A DNA stretch of 47,256 nucleotides from the NCBI RefSeq assembly GCF_000331005.1, contig NZ_AEJB01000231.1, forward strand, positions 1 to 47,256, given 5' to 3'. Shown one piece after another: positions 34,166 through 46,761 of the stretch (position 1 is its first letter; each line of letters begins with the position of its first letter). Below the pieces are notes generated by a model. It did not search any database, had not been told where the DNA came from, and saw nothing but the letters and a program-made list of their open reading frames with translations. The DNA is from Streptomyces turgidiscabies Car8. GTDB lineage: Bacteria; Actinomycetota; Actinomycetes; Streptomycetales; Streptomycetaceae. Both the position numbers and the translations under genes were made by a program.

Positions 34166-34804
34166 GTGGTGGGCTGTGGACCGGCCGAAGAGGCGTTAGG
34201 GGCGGTGACTCACGGACCGTCGGAGCCGGGGACCGCAGGGCGCCCGCTTCTCTTCCTGGACGTCGACGGGCCGCTCATCCCGTTCGGCGGCACACGGGAG
34301 CAGTATCCGGCCGGCTATCCGACGTACCGGCCGGTCGGGCGCCTGCGACTCCCGGCGACCGAGACCAACCCCTTGCTGCCCCGGATCGATCCCACCCTCG
34401 GGCCCCGACTGGCCGCGCTGGCCTGCGAGTTGGTGTGGGCCACGACCTGGACGGGCGAGGCGAACGAGTGCGTCTCCCCGTGGCTGGGCCTGCCCGCTCT
34501 CCCGGTGGTGAACTGGCCGGAGCCGGACGCCGACGACACGCCTGGCCCGCCTGGCCCGCCCGGCGTGCACTGGAAGACCCGCCCGCTCGTCGAGTGGGCG
34601 GCCGGGCGGGCCTTCGTCTGGCTCGATGACGAGGTCAGCGATGCCGACCGGCGCTGGGTGGCCGAACATCACCCGGGCCGCGCCCTGTTGCACCGGGTCG
34701 ACCCCCGACATGCCCTCCGGGAGGCGGACTTCGGGATCGTCGAGGAGTGGCTCCAGCTCCAGCCGAGTAGGACGGTAACTGCCGTGATCTACAAGGACAG
34801 TTAG
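34166..34804 (+). CDS. HAD-like hypothetical protein
   Basis: About 212 residues; the start is uncertain (GTG 34166, GTG 34169, GTG 34205 or TTG 34154). A HAD-type motif I is present (LLFLDVDGPLIPFGG) and an acidic C-terminal motif (VWLDDEVSDADRRW), but motifs II and III are not obvious, so it may be a degenerate HAD or a swivel-type phosphatase. AAGGGGGGA precedes the first GTGs. It follows the HelD-like gene by 8 bp and is probably co-transcribed. Confidence 0.75.
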   Translation: MVGCGPAEEALGAVTHGPSEPGTAGRPLLFLDVDGPLIPFGGTREQYPAGYPTYRPVGRLRLPATETNPLLPRIDPTLGPRLAALACELVWATTWTGEANECVSPWLGLPALPVVNWPEPDADDTPGPPGPPGVHWKTRPLVEWAAGRAFVWLDDEVSDADRRWVAEHHPGRALLHRVDPRHALREADFGIVEEWLQLQPSRTVTAVIYKDS

Positions 34805-34822
34805 ACGTCCTGGGCCCCCGGA

Positions 34823-37243
<2,421 letters not shown>

Positions 37244-37360
37244 CGGGTCTCCGTCTCCATCTGTTCCGGCTGTACGGTCCGTACCGCTGTTCCGTACCGC
37301 TGTTCCGTCTGTTGGGGCGGGTCTTCCAGGGGCTGACGCGGGCTGCTCCCGAAGGCCTGG

Positions 37361-37771
37361 TCAGCCCTTCGGCTTCTGCGAGATCCGTACCAGGTTGCCC
37401 GAGGGGTCGCGGAACGCGCAGTCGCGCGGGCCCCACGGCTGGTCCATCGGCTCCTGGAGAACCTCGGCGCCCGAGGCCCGTACCTTCTCGAACATGCCAT
37501 CGAGATCGTCGGTGCGGAAGACGAACATCGGCATGACGCCCTTGGTGAGCAGTTCCTGAAGGGCGTCGCCGTCGGCCGCGGAACGGCCCGCGTGCGGTTC
37601 GGAGAGGACGATTTCGAGGTCCGGCTGCGCGGGGCTGCCGAGGGTGACCCAGCGGTGTTCGCCGGATGCGACGTCGTTGCGGACCTCGAAGCCGAGTGCG
37701 TCGCGGTAGAAGGCGAGCGCCTCGTCGGGGTCGTTGACGGTGATGTGGCAGTAGTGCAGTGCGATGTCCAT
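37361..37771 (-). CDS. VOC-family protein
   Basis: 136 residues: HYCHITVNDPDEALAFYRDALGF at the N-terminus and RDCAFRDPSGNLVRISQ at the C-terminus, with a His and Glu pattern typical of metal-binding VOC folds. It is 10 bp downstream of the AraC gene and ahead of the UvrA-like gene. TAGCGT lies 7 bases before its ATG on the minus strand and shares the TAG with the AraC stop codon. Likely a detoxifying or binding protein. Confidence 0.9.
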   Translation of the reverse strand: MDIALHYCHITVNDPDEALAFYRDALGFEVRNDVASGEHRWVTLGSPAQPDLEIVLSEPHAGRSAADGDALQELLTKGVMPMFVFRTDDLDGMFEKVRASGAEVLQEPMDQPWGPRDCAFRDPSGNLVRISQKPKG

Positions 37772-37781
37772 GCCGACAACG

Positions 37782-40012
<2,231 letters not shown>

Positions 40013-40183
40013 GCGGGCAATGAGCGGGCACGGCCCTGCTGTCGACTCTGCCGTCGGCCACGCCGTCGGCCCTTGCCGTTCCGTGGCGCACCCCATAAGT
40101 TACCGACAAGTAGGAAAGTAGCGAGTGGCAAGTAACAAGTAGTCAGATGGCTCAGCCGGACCACGCCCCCTGAGGAAGCCGCC

Positions 40184-40852
40184 ATGCCCATGCTCGACCG
40201 CCAGGACAACGTCTTCGTTCTCGACCTCGGAGACGGGGAGAACCGTTTCCACCCCGACTGGCTCGCCTCCGTCGGTGCGGCGCTGGACGAGGTGGAGAAG
40301 GCCGAAGGGCCGCGCGCCCTGGTGACGGCGGCGACAGGAAAGTTCTACTCCAACGGCCTTGACCTGGAATGGCTGTTCGCGAACGCCGACCAGTACCAGG
40401 ACTACGTCGTCTCCGTCCACGCCCTGTTCGCGCGGATGCTGTCCCTGCCCGTGATCACCGTGGCCGCCCTGCAGGGGCACACCTTCGCGGCGGGCGCGAT
40501 GTTCTCCCTCGCCCATGACTTCCGCGTCATGCGCGCCGACCGGGGCTACTGGTGCCTGCCCGAGGCGGACATCGACATCCCCTTCACCCCCGGCATGGCG
40601 GCCCTCATCCAGGCCCGGCTGGCCCCGCAGACCGCGCACAGGGCCATGGTCACCGCCCACCGCTACGGCGGCACCGACGCCGCAGCCGTGGGCATCGTCG
40701 ACCAGGCGGTCGCCGAGGACGCGGTCCGCAGTACGGCCGTGGAACTCGCCCAGGCCCAGGTCAACAAGGCCGGCGCGACCCTCGGCACCATCAAGGCCCG
40801 CATGTACGCGCCGGCGCTGACCACCTTGCGCGACGCCACCAACCTCGGCTGA
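40184..40852 (+). CDS. Enoyl-CoA hydratase/isomerase
   Basis: 222 residues of the crotonase superfamily: RALVTAATGKFYSNGLDLEW (oxyanion hole) and LQGHTFAAGAMFSLAHDFRVM. It is shorter than typical hydratases (about 260), and is closer to enoyl-CoA delta-isomerases. GAGGAAG precedes the ATG. It stands alone, after a 171-bp spacer with AAGTA direct repeats at 40108, 40116, 40130 and 40137, and is convergent with a TetR gene. Confidence 0.87.
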   Translation: MPMLDRQDNVFVLDLGDGENRFHPDWLASVGAALDEVEKAEGPRALVTAATGKFYSNGLDLEWLFANADQYQDYVVSVHALFARMLSLPVITVAALQGHTFAAGAMFSLAHDFRVMRADRGYWCLPEADIDIPFTPGMAALIQARLAPQTAHRAMVTAHRYGGTDAAAVGIVDQAVAEDAVRSTAVELAQAQVNKAGATLGTIKARMYAPALTTLRDATNLG

Positions 40853-40869
40853 CAGCGCCGTACGGGACT

Positions 40870-41469
40870 TCAGTCACTGCTGTCGCTGTCGCTGTGGCTG
40901 TCTCTGTCGCGGTCTCGGCCTCTGACGTCGGGTGGGGCGGCGAGCCTGAGGAGCCAGGCGCCCCATTCCGCGTCGGCGCGGTGGTCGGGCAGTTCGAGCA
41001 GCGTGGACACGGTGAACACCAGCCCGGTGGCGAAGAACGTACGCACCTGCATCGCGTCCGCCCCCGTCAGGCGGGTGATGGCTTCCTGGAGTCGCAGCTG
41101 TCGCTCTCTGACCGCGTCCCGCACCGGCTCGTCGGCTGCCGCCGCGTAACCCTGAAGCATCACGAGGCCGATGGTGGGCTCGCGCTGCAGCAGGCGCCGG
41201 TAGGCGTCGCCGAGCCCGGTCAGCGTGGGCTCGGCATCGGTGAAGGCGACCTCGATCCGGTCGAAGGCGGCGTGGGTGACGTCGAGGAACAGGCTGCGCT
41301 TGGAGCCGAACATCTGCACGATGCGCGGGTGGGAGACACCGACCCGCGCGGCGATGGCCTCCAGACGGGTCCCGGCCAGGCCGTTCGCGGCGAACTCGGC
41401 GTCAGCGGCCCGCAAGATCTCCGCCCGCCGTTCACTCGCCGGCTTGCGCACGGCGACGGGCCTGCTCAT
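40870..41469 (-). CDS. TetR-family regulator
   Basis: 199 residues. The helix-turn-helix (SERRAEILRAADAEFAANGL, IAARVGVSHPRIVQMFGSKR) at about 12-60 and a C-terminal ligand domain. The Asp/Ser/Arg-rich tail (RDRDRDSHSDSDSSD) is unusual. ATG 41469 overlaps the preceding SnoaL-like gene by four bases (ATGA), so the two form an operon; a 16-bp palindrome sits before it. Probably autoregulating. Confidence 0.9.
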   Translation of the reverse strand: MSRPVAVRKPASERRAEILRAADAEFAANGLAGTRLEAIAARVGVSHPRIVQMFGSKRSLFLDVTHAAFDRIEVAFTDAEPTLTGLGDAYRRLLQREPTIGLVMLQGYAAAADEPVRDAVRERQLRLQEAITRLTGADAMQVRTFFATGLVFTVSTLLELPDHRADAEWGAWLLRLAAPPDVRGRDRDRDSHSDSDSSD

Positions 41470-41918
41470 GCCGGGGTCGCGGCCGGGGCGGGGGCGGCCT
41501 GGATCTGGTCGAGCACGCCCTTGAAGTCGTAGAGACACCGGTAGGCATGGATGAGGCCGTCCTCGCCGAGCTCCACCCGGTCGTCACCGTGGAACTCGAC
41601 CCGGTGCCCTGTCCCCGCGAGGGTGCCGCCGAAGCGCCAGGCAACGAGCACGGCGCGGCGAGTGACCTCGCCGTACAGCCCCATCCGCGTGAAGGAGTAG
41701 TCCGGGAACATCTCCGCCATGTGGTTCACGAACTGACGGATGGAGTCGGGCCCGTACGCCGTCCCGCCGAGAGCGGGTTCGTCGTAGACGAGGTCGTCGG
41801 CACAGAGCGCCGCCACCGCGTCCCCGTCGTGATCGTTCCAGGCCTTCTCCCACCGAGCACAGAAGCCCTCGACGCCGGCGATGTCCGTGGCGGCCGTATC
41901 GGCCATGGTCGTAGTCAT
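41466..41918 (-). CDS. SnoaL/NTF2-like protein
   Basis: 150 residues, cone-shaped alpha+beta NTF2 fold: FCARWEKAWNDHDGDAVAALCADDLVYDEP, GPDSIRQFVNHMAEMFPDYSF and GHRVEFHGDDRVELGEDGLIHAYRCLYD (quoted in parts). Such proteins are cyclases, isomerases or binding proteins. First gene of the operon with the TetR regulator. The ATG sits six bases after TAAGTT on the minus strand, with TTGCAT 18 bases further up. Confidence 0.85.
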   Translation of the reverse strand: MTTTMADTAATDIAGVEGFCARWEKAWNDHDGDAVAALCADDLVYDEPALGGTAYGPDSIRQFVNHMAEMFPDYSFTRMGLYGEVTRRAVLVAWRFGGTLAGTGHRVEFHGDDRVELGEDGLIHAYRCLYDFKGVLDQIQAAPAPAATPA

Positions 41919-41922
41919 GCTT

Positions 41923-41938
41923 CTAACTTACAAGTTAG
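41923..41938. promoter_or_regulatory. TetR-type operator over the SnoaL promoter
   Basis: CTAACTT-AC-AAGTTAG, arms of 7 bp with two central bases, overlapping the proposed -10 (TAAGTT) on the minus strand. It probably binds the TetR protein of the same operon. Confidence 0.65.
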
Positions 41939-42107
41939 TAAGAACTTGATGCAACATGCAGGCATACATGACTTCGGATGCCGCTTCCCGGTCGTCCCGC
42001 CCCGGTAGGTCTGGGCAGGACGGGGATCTGACCGTAGGCAGCCGCCTCTAGGGTGTTCATCTCTAGGGTGTTCATCGCGGAAGTCCACCGATCGGCCCGG
42101 AGGCGCC

Positions 42108-42479
42108 ATGTCCCTGCAGATGACGTTGGTTGCGATAACACTCGATTGCCCCGATCCGCTCGCTCTGGCCGCGTTCTATCAGCAGGCCACCAGCCTTGAA
42201 CCGCATCCGAAGTCGGATGCCGACTTCGCGGGTCTCAACGGTGAGCACGGACTCCTCATCGGGTTTCAGCGCGTAGACGACTACCGGGCGCCGAGCTGGC
42301 CCGACCAGATCGTTCCTCAGCAGCTGCACATCTGCTTCAAGGTCGATGAGGAGTTGGAGGCGGCTGAGGTCCGGCTGCTGGAGCTGGGTGCGGGCAAGCC
42401 GGATCACCAGCCGCACGGGGACAAGGCGCGAGTCCTGACTGATCCGGCTGGGCATCCCTTCTGCATCGTCCCGCGCTGA
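42108..42479 (+). CDS. VOC-family protein
   Basis: 123 residues: VAITLDCPDPLALAAFYQQAT at the start, LHICFKVDEELEAAEV in the middle, DPAGHPFCIVPR at the end. GGAGG precedes the ATG. Monocistronic. The fold suggests a small-molecule-binding or dioxygenase-like protein; no ligand is evident. Confidence 0.88.
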   Translation: MSLQMTLVAITLDCPDPLALAAFYQQATSLEPHPKSDADFAGLNGEHGLLIGFQRVDDYRAPSWPDQIVPQQLHICFKVDEELEAAEVRLLELGAGKPDHQPHGDKARVLTDPAGHPFCIVPR

Positions 42480-42741
42480 TCCGCGCATACGGACGCTGTG
42501 GCAGTCCGCCTTCGCATCTCACCCCAGTTCTGGGCAAGTACGCCAACAGCTCGATGCGCGAAGCAGTCCTGACCATCTTGATGAGAGCCCACACTGCCTG
42601 GCAGTGGTGCGAGGGCTCCTTTTCTGGGGGCGGACGCCGACGGAACTCGTCCCCGAACGGCCTCGCATGCTCCTGCCCGGCCATAGCGGGGCTGCGCCAG
42701 TACCCATCAACCAGGCGCCCATGTCCGCGAGGCGGGCGAGG

Positions 42742-43242
42742 TCAGGACCGCGCGCTCCGGAACGCGAGATACCGGCTGAAGGCTTCGTGGCTGTCGGGGG
42801 TGAAGCGCCACTCCGACAGGGCCGAGCCGAGTTCCGGCTCTGTCAGCCAGCCATGCCAGGCGACCTCATCGGGACTGGGGACCACGGCGTCCGGCACCAC
42901 GGCTTCGTGCACACCGAGCCAATGAGGGCTCAAACCGCTGCGGTTGATGAACGTGAACAGCAAGCTGGGCAGCACGCGGATGCCCAGCTCTTCGGCCAGC
43001 TCCCGCGCGGCGGCGTTTTCATAGGACTCGCCGACGGCCACGGCGCCACCGACCACGACCTCATGGAGCCCAGGGAAGCGCGGCAACTCGTCCGATCGCC
43101 GGTGGACGAGGATCCGGCCACGCTCATCACGGCACACCGTCACGGCGACCCGGTGCAGCCAGCCCTCCCCGATGGCCTGGCGACGGCTGACCACCCCCAG
43201 CACGTGATCCTGACCGTCGACACGCTCCACCAGTTCATCCAC
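42742..43242 (-). CDS. NUDIX hydrolase
   Basis: 166 residues. The Nudix box is complete: GAVAVGESYENAAARELAEELGI fits Gx5Ex7REUxEExGU (quoted here in pattern form). VDELVERVDGQDHVLGVVSR at the N-terminus resembles isopentenyl-diphosphate-isomerase-like Nudix proteins. I chose GTG 43242 because relatives begin at MDELV; the frame opens earlier, at 43272, inside the upstream gene. It overlaps the stop of that gene by 8 bases, so they are coupled. Confidence 0.85.
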   Translation of the reverse strand: MDELVERVDGQDHVLGVVSRRQAIGEGWLHRVAVTVCRDERGRILVHRRSDELPRFPGLHEVVVGGAVAVGESYENAAARELAEELGIRVLPSLLFTFINRSGLSPHWLGVHEAVVPDAVVPSPDEVAWHGWLTEPELGSALSEWRFTPDSHEAFSRYLAFRSARS

Positions 43243-43963
43243 GACGCACACCTTGGCGGAGCCCACTGCCAACGCTGGTGCTGTTGCCCAGCGGGTAGCC
43301 GATCTCAGCGATGTCCTTCGCCAGGGCGTCCATCGTGACCTGGGGATTCAAGGCCGTAACCACCTCGGTCGTCAGAGGGCGTAGTGCAAGCACGTGCTGA
43401 ACGGCTGCGAGGGGCACCGGGATTTCGTAGTAGTCCTCGGCGAAGTGCTGGAACGCTTCCGGAGACCGGTCGGTCAGAAGTCCGAACAGGTCCTCGGAGC
43501 CGTCCGGATCGCGGGCACCGTCGTCAGGGAAATCGATTGTCCCCGCATTCCAAGCTCCATCGCCCACCTCCCGCCATGCGCAGGCGGTCACGATGGGCAT
43601 CCCGTCCTCGTCGCTGAACGCGGGCTCCTCGACGCAGGAGCGGAAGACGTCCGGGACGTCGTCCAGCACGCCTGGCCACGGTCCGTCGTCGGCATAGGGA
43701 CTCATGTGTGATTCGTGTGCGAAGCCACGGATGTAGGCACCGACGGCCGAGAAGACGACCGAGAACTCGTCGCCCGATCCGTCGCGCATCGAGGCCACCT
43801 CCTCCCCGGCGGACCAGTGCGCGTCGAAGGAGTAGTGCCGATCCACCCATTCCGGGCTGAGTATCGCTTCCAGCATCGCCATCGATCGGCAGTGATCGCG
43901 AAGCGCGGAAATCTCGGGCAGTTGCCGAGCAACATCGTGAATGGTCACGTCCGCATCCAACAT
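43235..43963 (-). CDS. Hypothetical protein (acidic)
   Basis: 242 residues, acidic, without signal peptide or TM segment. No family recognised. Recurrent features: EWVDRHYSFDAHWSAGEEVASMRDG, FSAVGAYIRGFAHES and PEAFQHFAEDYYE. It resembles the many single-copy Streptomyces proteins of the SUKH/immunity size class, but I see no supporting motif for that. Upstream of, and coupled with, the NUDIX gene. Confidence 0.7.
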   Translation of the reverse strand: MLDADVTIHDVARQLPEISALRDHCRSMAMLEAILSPEWVDRHYSFDAHWSAGEEVASMRDGSGDEFSVVFSAVGAYIRGFAHESHMSPYADDGPWPGVLDDVPDVFRSCVEEPAFSDEDGMPIVTACAWREVGDGAWNAGTIDFPDDGARDPDGSEDLFGLLTDRSPEAFQHFAEDYYEIPVPLAAVQHVLALRPLTTEVVTALNPQVTMDALAKDIAEIGYPLGNSTSVGSGLRQGVRRG

Positions 43964-44294
43964 CAGGGGTCTGACATCGATACTCGAAGCCGGGTTCCAG
44001 CGGTCGTGGCTCAGGGCCTGACTGACGTCCTGCGGTAGCGCAGGCTGCTCACCTGCTGGGCTGTCAGGTCGTGTCCTTTGCCAACGAACTCAGCTCGCCG
44101 GAGGCCGTCGACCTGCGGCGACTGAGTTGGATGGCAAGGATGACCGTCGGGCTGGGTTCGTGCTCTCGATTCCCCAGTCGGAACCGCGGACGACCTGGCG
44201 GGCAGTCAGGCTCCCTCCTTCGTGGTGGCGTGTCGGACGGTCGGCGCCGGTCGAAGACGAGAGGTTTGGGAGAGCCCTGATCGGAAGGACCGAG
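43964..44294. other. Spacer without recognised gene
   Basis: 331 bp between divergent genes. Short open frames occur on both strands but none has a convincing start, ribosome-binding site or codon pattern. I saw no transposase motif or terminal inverted repeat. Confidence 0.5.
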
Positions 44295-45083
44295 ATGCCC
44301 GAAGTCACAGCCTCGCACTACCCACCCGGCACGCCCTGCTGGGTCGACCTGATGGCCCCTGACCAGCAGGCGGCCCTCGACTTCTACCGTGACCTGTTCG
44401 GCTGGAAGGGTGAGGTTGGCCCGCCCGAGTTCGGCGGGTACGCGGTGTGCACCCTGAACGGCAAGCCGGTGGCCGGGATCATGAAGGCCCAGCCGACGGT
44501 GGAGGGTGAACCGGTGCCGCCCTCGGCGTGGACCACCTACCTGGCCAGCACCGACGCGGACGCCACCGCCGCCGCGATCGCGGCGGCCGGAGGCACCGTG
44601 GTGTTCCCGGTGATGGACGTGGGCACCGTCGGCCGGATGCTGATGGCGGCCGACCCGACCGGCGCCGTCTTCGGCGTCTGGCAGCCCGTCGACTTCTGGG
44701 GCGCCGCCGTGGTCAACGAGCCCGGCGCGCTCACCTGGAACGAGCTGCACACCCCGGACCTGGCTACCGCCGGGACCTTTTACGAGGCGGTTGTGGGTCT
44801 CAGCTCCGCCCCGATGGAGGGCATGGATGACTACCACTCGATGAACGTCGGCGACCGCTCGGTCGGCGGCATGACCACGATGGGCAAGATGGCATCCCCC
44901 GGGATGCCGCCGCACTGGCTCACCTACTTCTCGGTGGACGACACCGACAGCACCGTGGACGCGCTGGTGCGGGCAGGCGGCACCGTACTGCAGCCACCGT
45001 TCGACATGGTCGCGGGCCGGATGTCGGTCGTGACCGACCCGCAGGGCGCCGTCTTCGCCCTGATCAAGGCCGTCCCGATGTAG
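44295..45083 (+). CDS. Two-domain VOC-family protein
   Basis: 262 residues with two VOC modules: module 1 (about 8-125, CWVDLMAPDQQAALDFYRDLFGW, AADPTGAVFGVWQP) and module 2 (about 135-260, LTWNELHTPDLATAGTFYEA, VTDPQGAVFALIK). It resembles Streptomyces glyoxalase/hydroxylase proteins of this two-module type. GGAAGGACC precedes the ATG at 44295; the open frame upstream to 44127 is probably not translated. A strong terminator follows. Confidence 0.9.
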   Translation: MPEVTASHYPPGTPCWVDLMAPDQQAALDFYRDLFGWKGEVGPPEFGGYAVCTLNGKPVAGIMKAQPTVEGEPVPPSAWTTYLASTDADATAAAIAAAGGTVVFPVMDVGTVGRMLMAADPTGAVFGVWQPVDFWGAAVVNEPGALTWNELHTPDLATAGTFYEAVVGLSSAPMEGMDDYHSMNVGDRSVGGMTTMGKMASPGMPPHWLTYFSVDDTDSTVDALVRAGGTVLQPPFDMVAGRMSVVTDPQGAVFALIKAVPM

Positions 45084-45097
45084 GCGTCCAGACGGCA

Positions 45098-45140
45098 AGA
45101 CCCCGCCCTCCCGGACTCCGGGCAGGCGGGGTCTCTTTTT
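45098..45140 (+). terminator. Intrinsic terminator with T-tract
   Basis: A 10-bp stem AGACCCCGCC / GGCGGGGTCT with an inner CCCGGA/TCCGGG hairpin, followed by CTCTTTTTG. It is the best Rho-independent terminator in the window. Confidence 0.85.
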
Positions 45141-45766
45141 GACGGACGGCGCATCCGGGGCGGGCGCGGCACGGCGCCGGCCGGTCGGCCACCGGTATCC
45201 GGCCGGATAGACCACGTGTCTGCCGCGCGGTCGTCCGAGCCCCGTACTGCGGCGCGTGACACCCGGACCGCATCAGAGGCGCCGCAGGGAAGCCCCTGCG
45301 TGTCAGCGGGTCCTGTTCAGCCGGGCGGAGGATGGTGCGGCACCCGGCGGTGAAGTTGTCGAACGTCCGCTCCATGTCGCTCTGGTCATTGGAGGACGTA
45401 CTGCAACTGGCTCCGGAGCAGTTCGTCGCGGTCACGGCCGCCAGCGACTTCTGCGGCCCGGTCGCGTATCCGTCCGGACAGAAGCTCGATGGCCTTCGCG
45501 GCGAGCTCGGCAGTGTGGGCGATGCCGTAGGGGCCCTCTGACCTCTGACAGGCGACCTTGACGGTTTGACACTCGATCTTGACTGATGCCGGGTTGCTGC
45601 CACCTGACCGTGACCGGCGCGAAGGGTGTGCTGGACCGGGCCGGTTGACGGCTGTCCGGCGTGGCGGCCCCAGCGGCGCGTGCCAGGAGCCGCAGTTGCA
45701 GGAGACTGCCTCAGTGATCGAACGTCACGATGAGTCAACTCTGTGTAATGAGGAGTGGGAGAGCGC
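45141..45766. other. Gene-poor stretch with possible gene remnant
   Basis: About 630 bp without a clear gene. It contains a 14-bp palindrome TATCCGGCCGGATA at 45196-45209. A minus-strand frame from about 45555 to 45386 gives GPYGIAHTAELAAKAIELLS followed by a charged helix ending RSQLQYVLQ-stop, which looks protein-like but has no start. It could be a decayed gene end or chance. Confidence 0.4.
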
Positions 45767-46150
45767 ATGTCGGACATCCGCGAGGGCCTGAAGTACACGG
45801 CCGAGCACCTGTGGGTGCGCACGCTGGGCGACGGGTTGATGGAGGTCGGCATCACCGATCACGCCCAGAGGATGCTGGGCGACATCAACGACCTGGACCT
45901 GCCCCAGGCCGGTGCGCAGGTGAAGAAGGGGGAGAGCGCCGGATCGGTGGAGGCCAACAAGGGGGCCTGCGACTTCTACGCCCCGGTGAGCGGTGAGGTC
46001 GTCGCCGTCAACGCCCATGCCGCGCAGTCCCCGGGCGAGGTGCACGCAGACCCGTACGGGACGTGGCTGTTCAGGATCAAGCCGGTCGACAGTGCGGACA
46101 CCGGGGACCTCCTGGACGCCGCCACCTACGAGAACGAGATGATCGGCTGA
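45767..46150 (+). CDS. gcvH: Glycine cleavage system H protein (orphan copy)
   Basis: 127 residues, complete. Lipoyl-domain protein carrying the aminomethyl group; the lipoylation motif is VEANKGACDFYAPVSGEVV, with the lipoyl Lys in NKG. LKYTAEHLWVR at the start and WLFRIKP near the end are canonical. The ATG has GGGAGAG upstream. No gcvT, gcvP or lipoyl-ligase gene is in view, so this is an isolated copy, possibly a lipoyl carrier for another system. It is followed immediately by a truncated HbhA-like frame. Confidence 0.92.
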   Translation: MSDIREGLKYTAEHLWVRTLGDGLMEVGITDHAQRMLGDINDLDLPQAGAQVKKGESAGSVEANKGACDFYAPVSGEVVAVNAHAAQSPGEVHADPYGTWLFRIKPVDSADTGDLLDAATYENEMIG

Positions 46151-46152
46151 CG

Positions 46153-46722
46153 CCGGGCCAGAAGCGCGAACGCGACGCGCCCGCTGCGCCGAACACAGAG
46201 GCGACTCCAGAGCGCGGCGCACACCCCGACCCGCAGGGTCAGGAGAAGGCCGCCGTCCGGGCCAAGGAGGCGCAGGAGACCCTCCAGACCAAGGTCGGCG
46301 AGTTCATCAACACGCTGGACGGCGACTTCAAGAAGCTCGGCTCCACCATCGACGCCGACCTGAAGAAGCTCGGCGAGAGCGCCCAGGACCTCGCCCTGCG
46401 CGGTGTCGGCGTCGCCGCCGAGTACGCCGTGAAGGCGCGGGAGACGTACGAGAAGGTCGCCGAGCACGGCGAGCAGGCCGTACGCACCTGGCGCGGCGAG
46501 GCCGCCGAGGAGATCGAGGAACTGGCGATCGCCGTCGAGCCGAACGCCGAGCCGGTCGAGGTCAAGGTGGCGACCGACGAGAAGATGCCCGCCCCGGCAG
46601 CGGCACCCACCCCGGCTCCCGTCGAGGCCAAGGCCGCGCCGGCCCCGGCCAGGAAGCCCGCCGCCAAGAAGGCTCCGGCCCGCAAGCCCGCCGCGAAGAA
46701 GACGACTCCGCCCACCAAGTAG
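46153..46722 (+). pseudogene. HbhA-like protein, 5' part missing
   Basis: Frame lacking a credible start. The retained portion resembles heparin-binding-hemagglutinin-type proteins: coiled-coil KLGESAQDLALRGVGVAAEY, AVKARETYEKVAEHGEQAV and RTWRGEAAEEIEELAIAVEP, then an Ala/Lys/Pro-rich tail (KPAAKKAPARKPAAKKTT). From memory, intact Streptomyces homologues begin with about 60 more residues (a TADLALQQAKK-type helix), which are absent. The only in-frame ATG (46063) lies inside gcvH in another frame. Confidence 0.65.
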
Positions 46723-46761
46723 GCAGAGCCGAACGGGTGAAACAGTAGGACAGGGACGGGG

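Noticed and set aside
43964..44294. Suspected transposase remnant
   Set aside because: No DDE motif, terminal repeat or target duplication could be found by eye.
45240..45500. Possible RiPP precursor on the minus strand (Cys/Ser/Thr-rich CSGASCSTSS)
   Set aside because: No modification enzyme nearby, no start signal, and the Cys/Ser run looks like a frame-shifted reading.
45332..45541. Plus-strand 69-residue frame
   Set aside because: No ribosome-binding site or recognisable motif, and the complementary frame is equally protein-like; kept only as an uncertain region.
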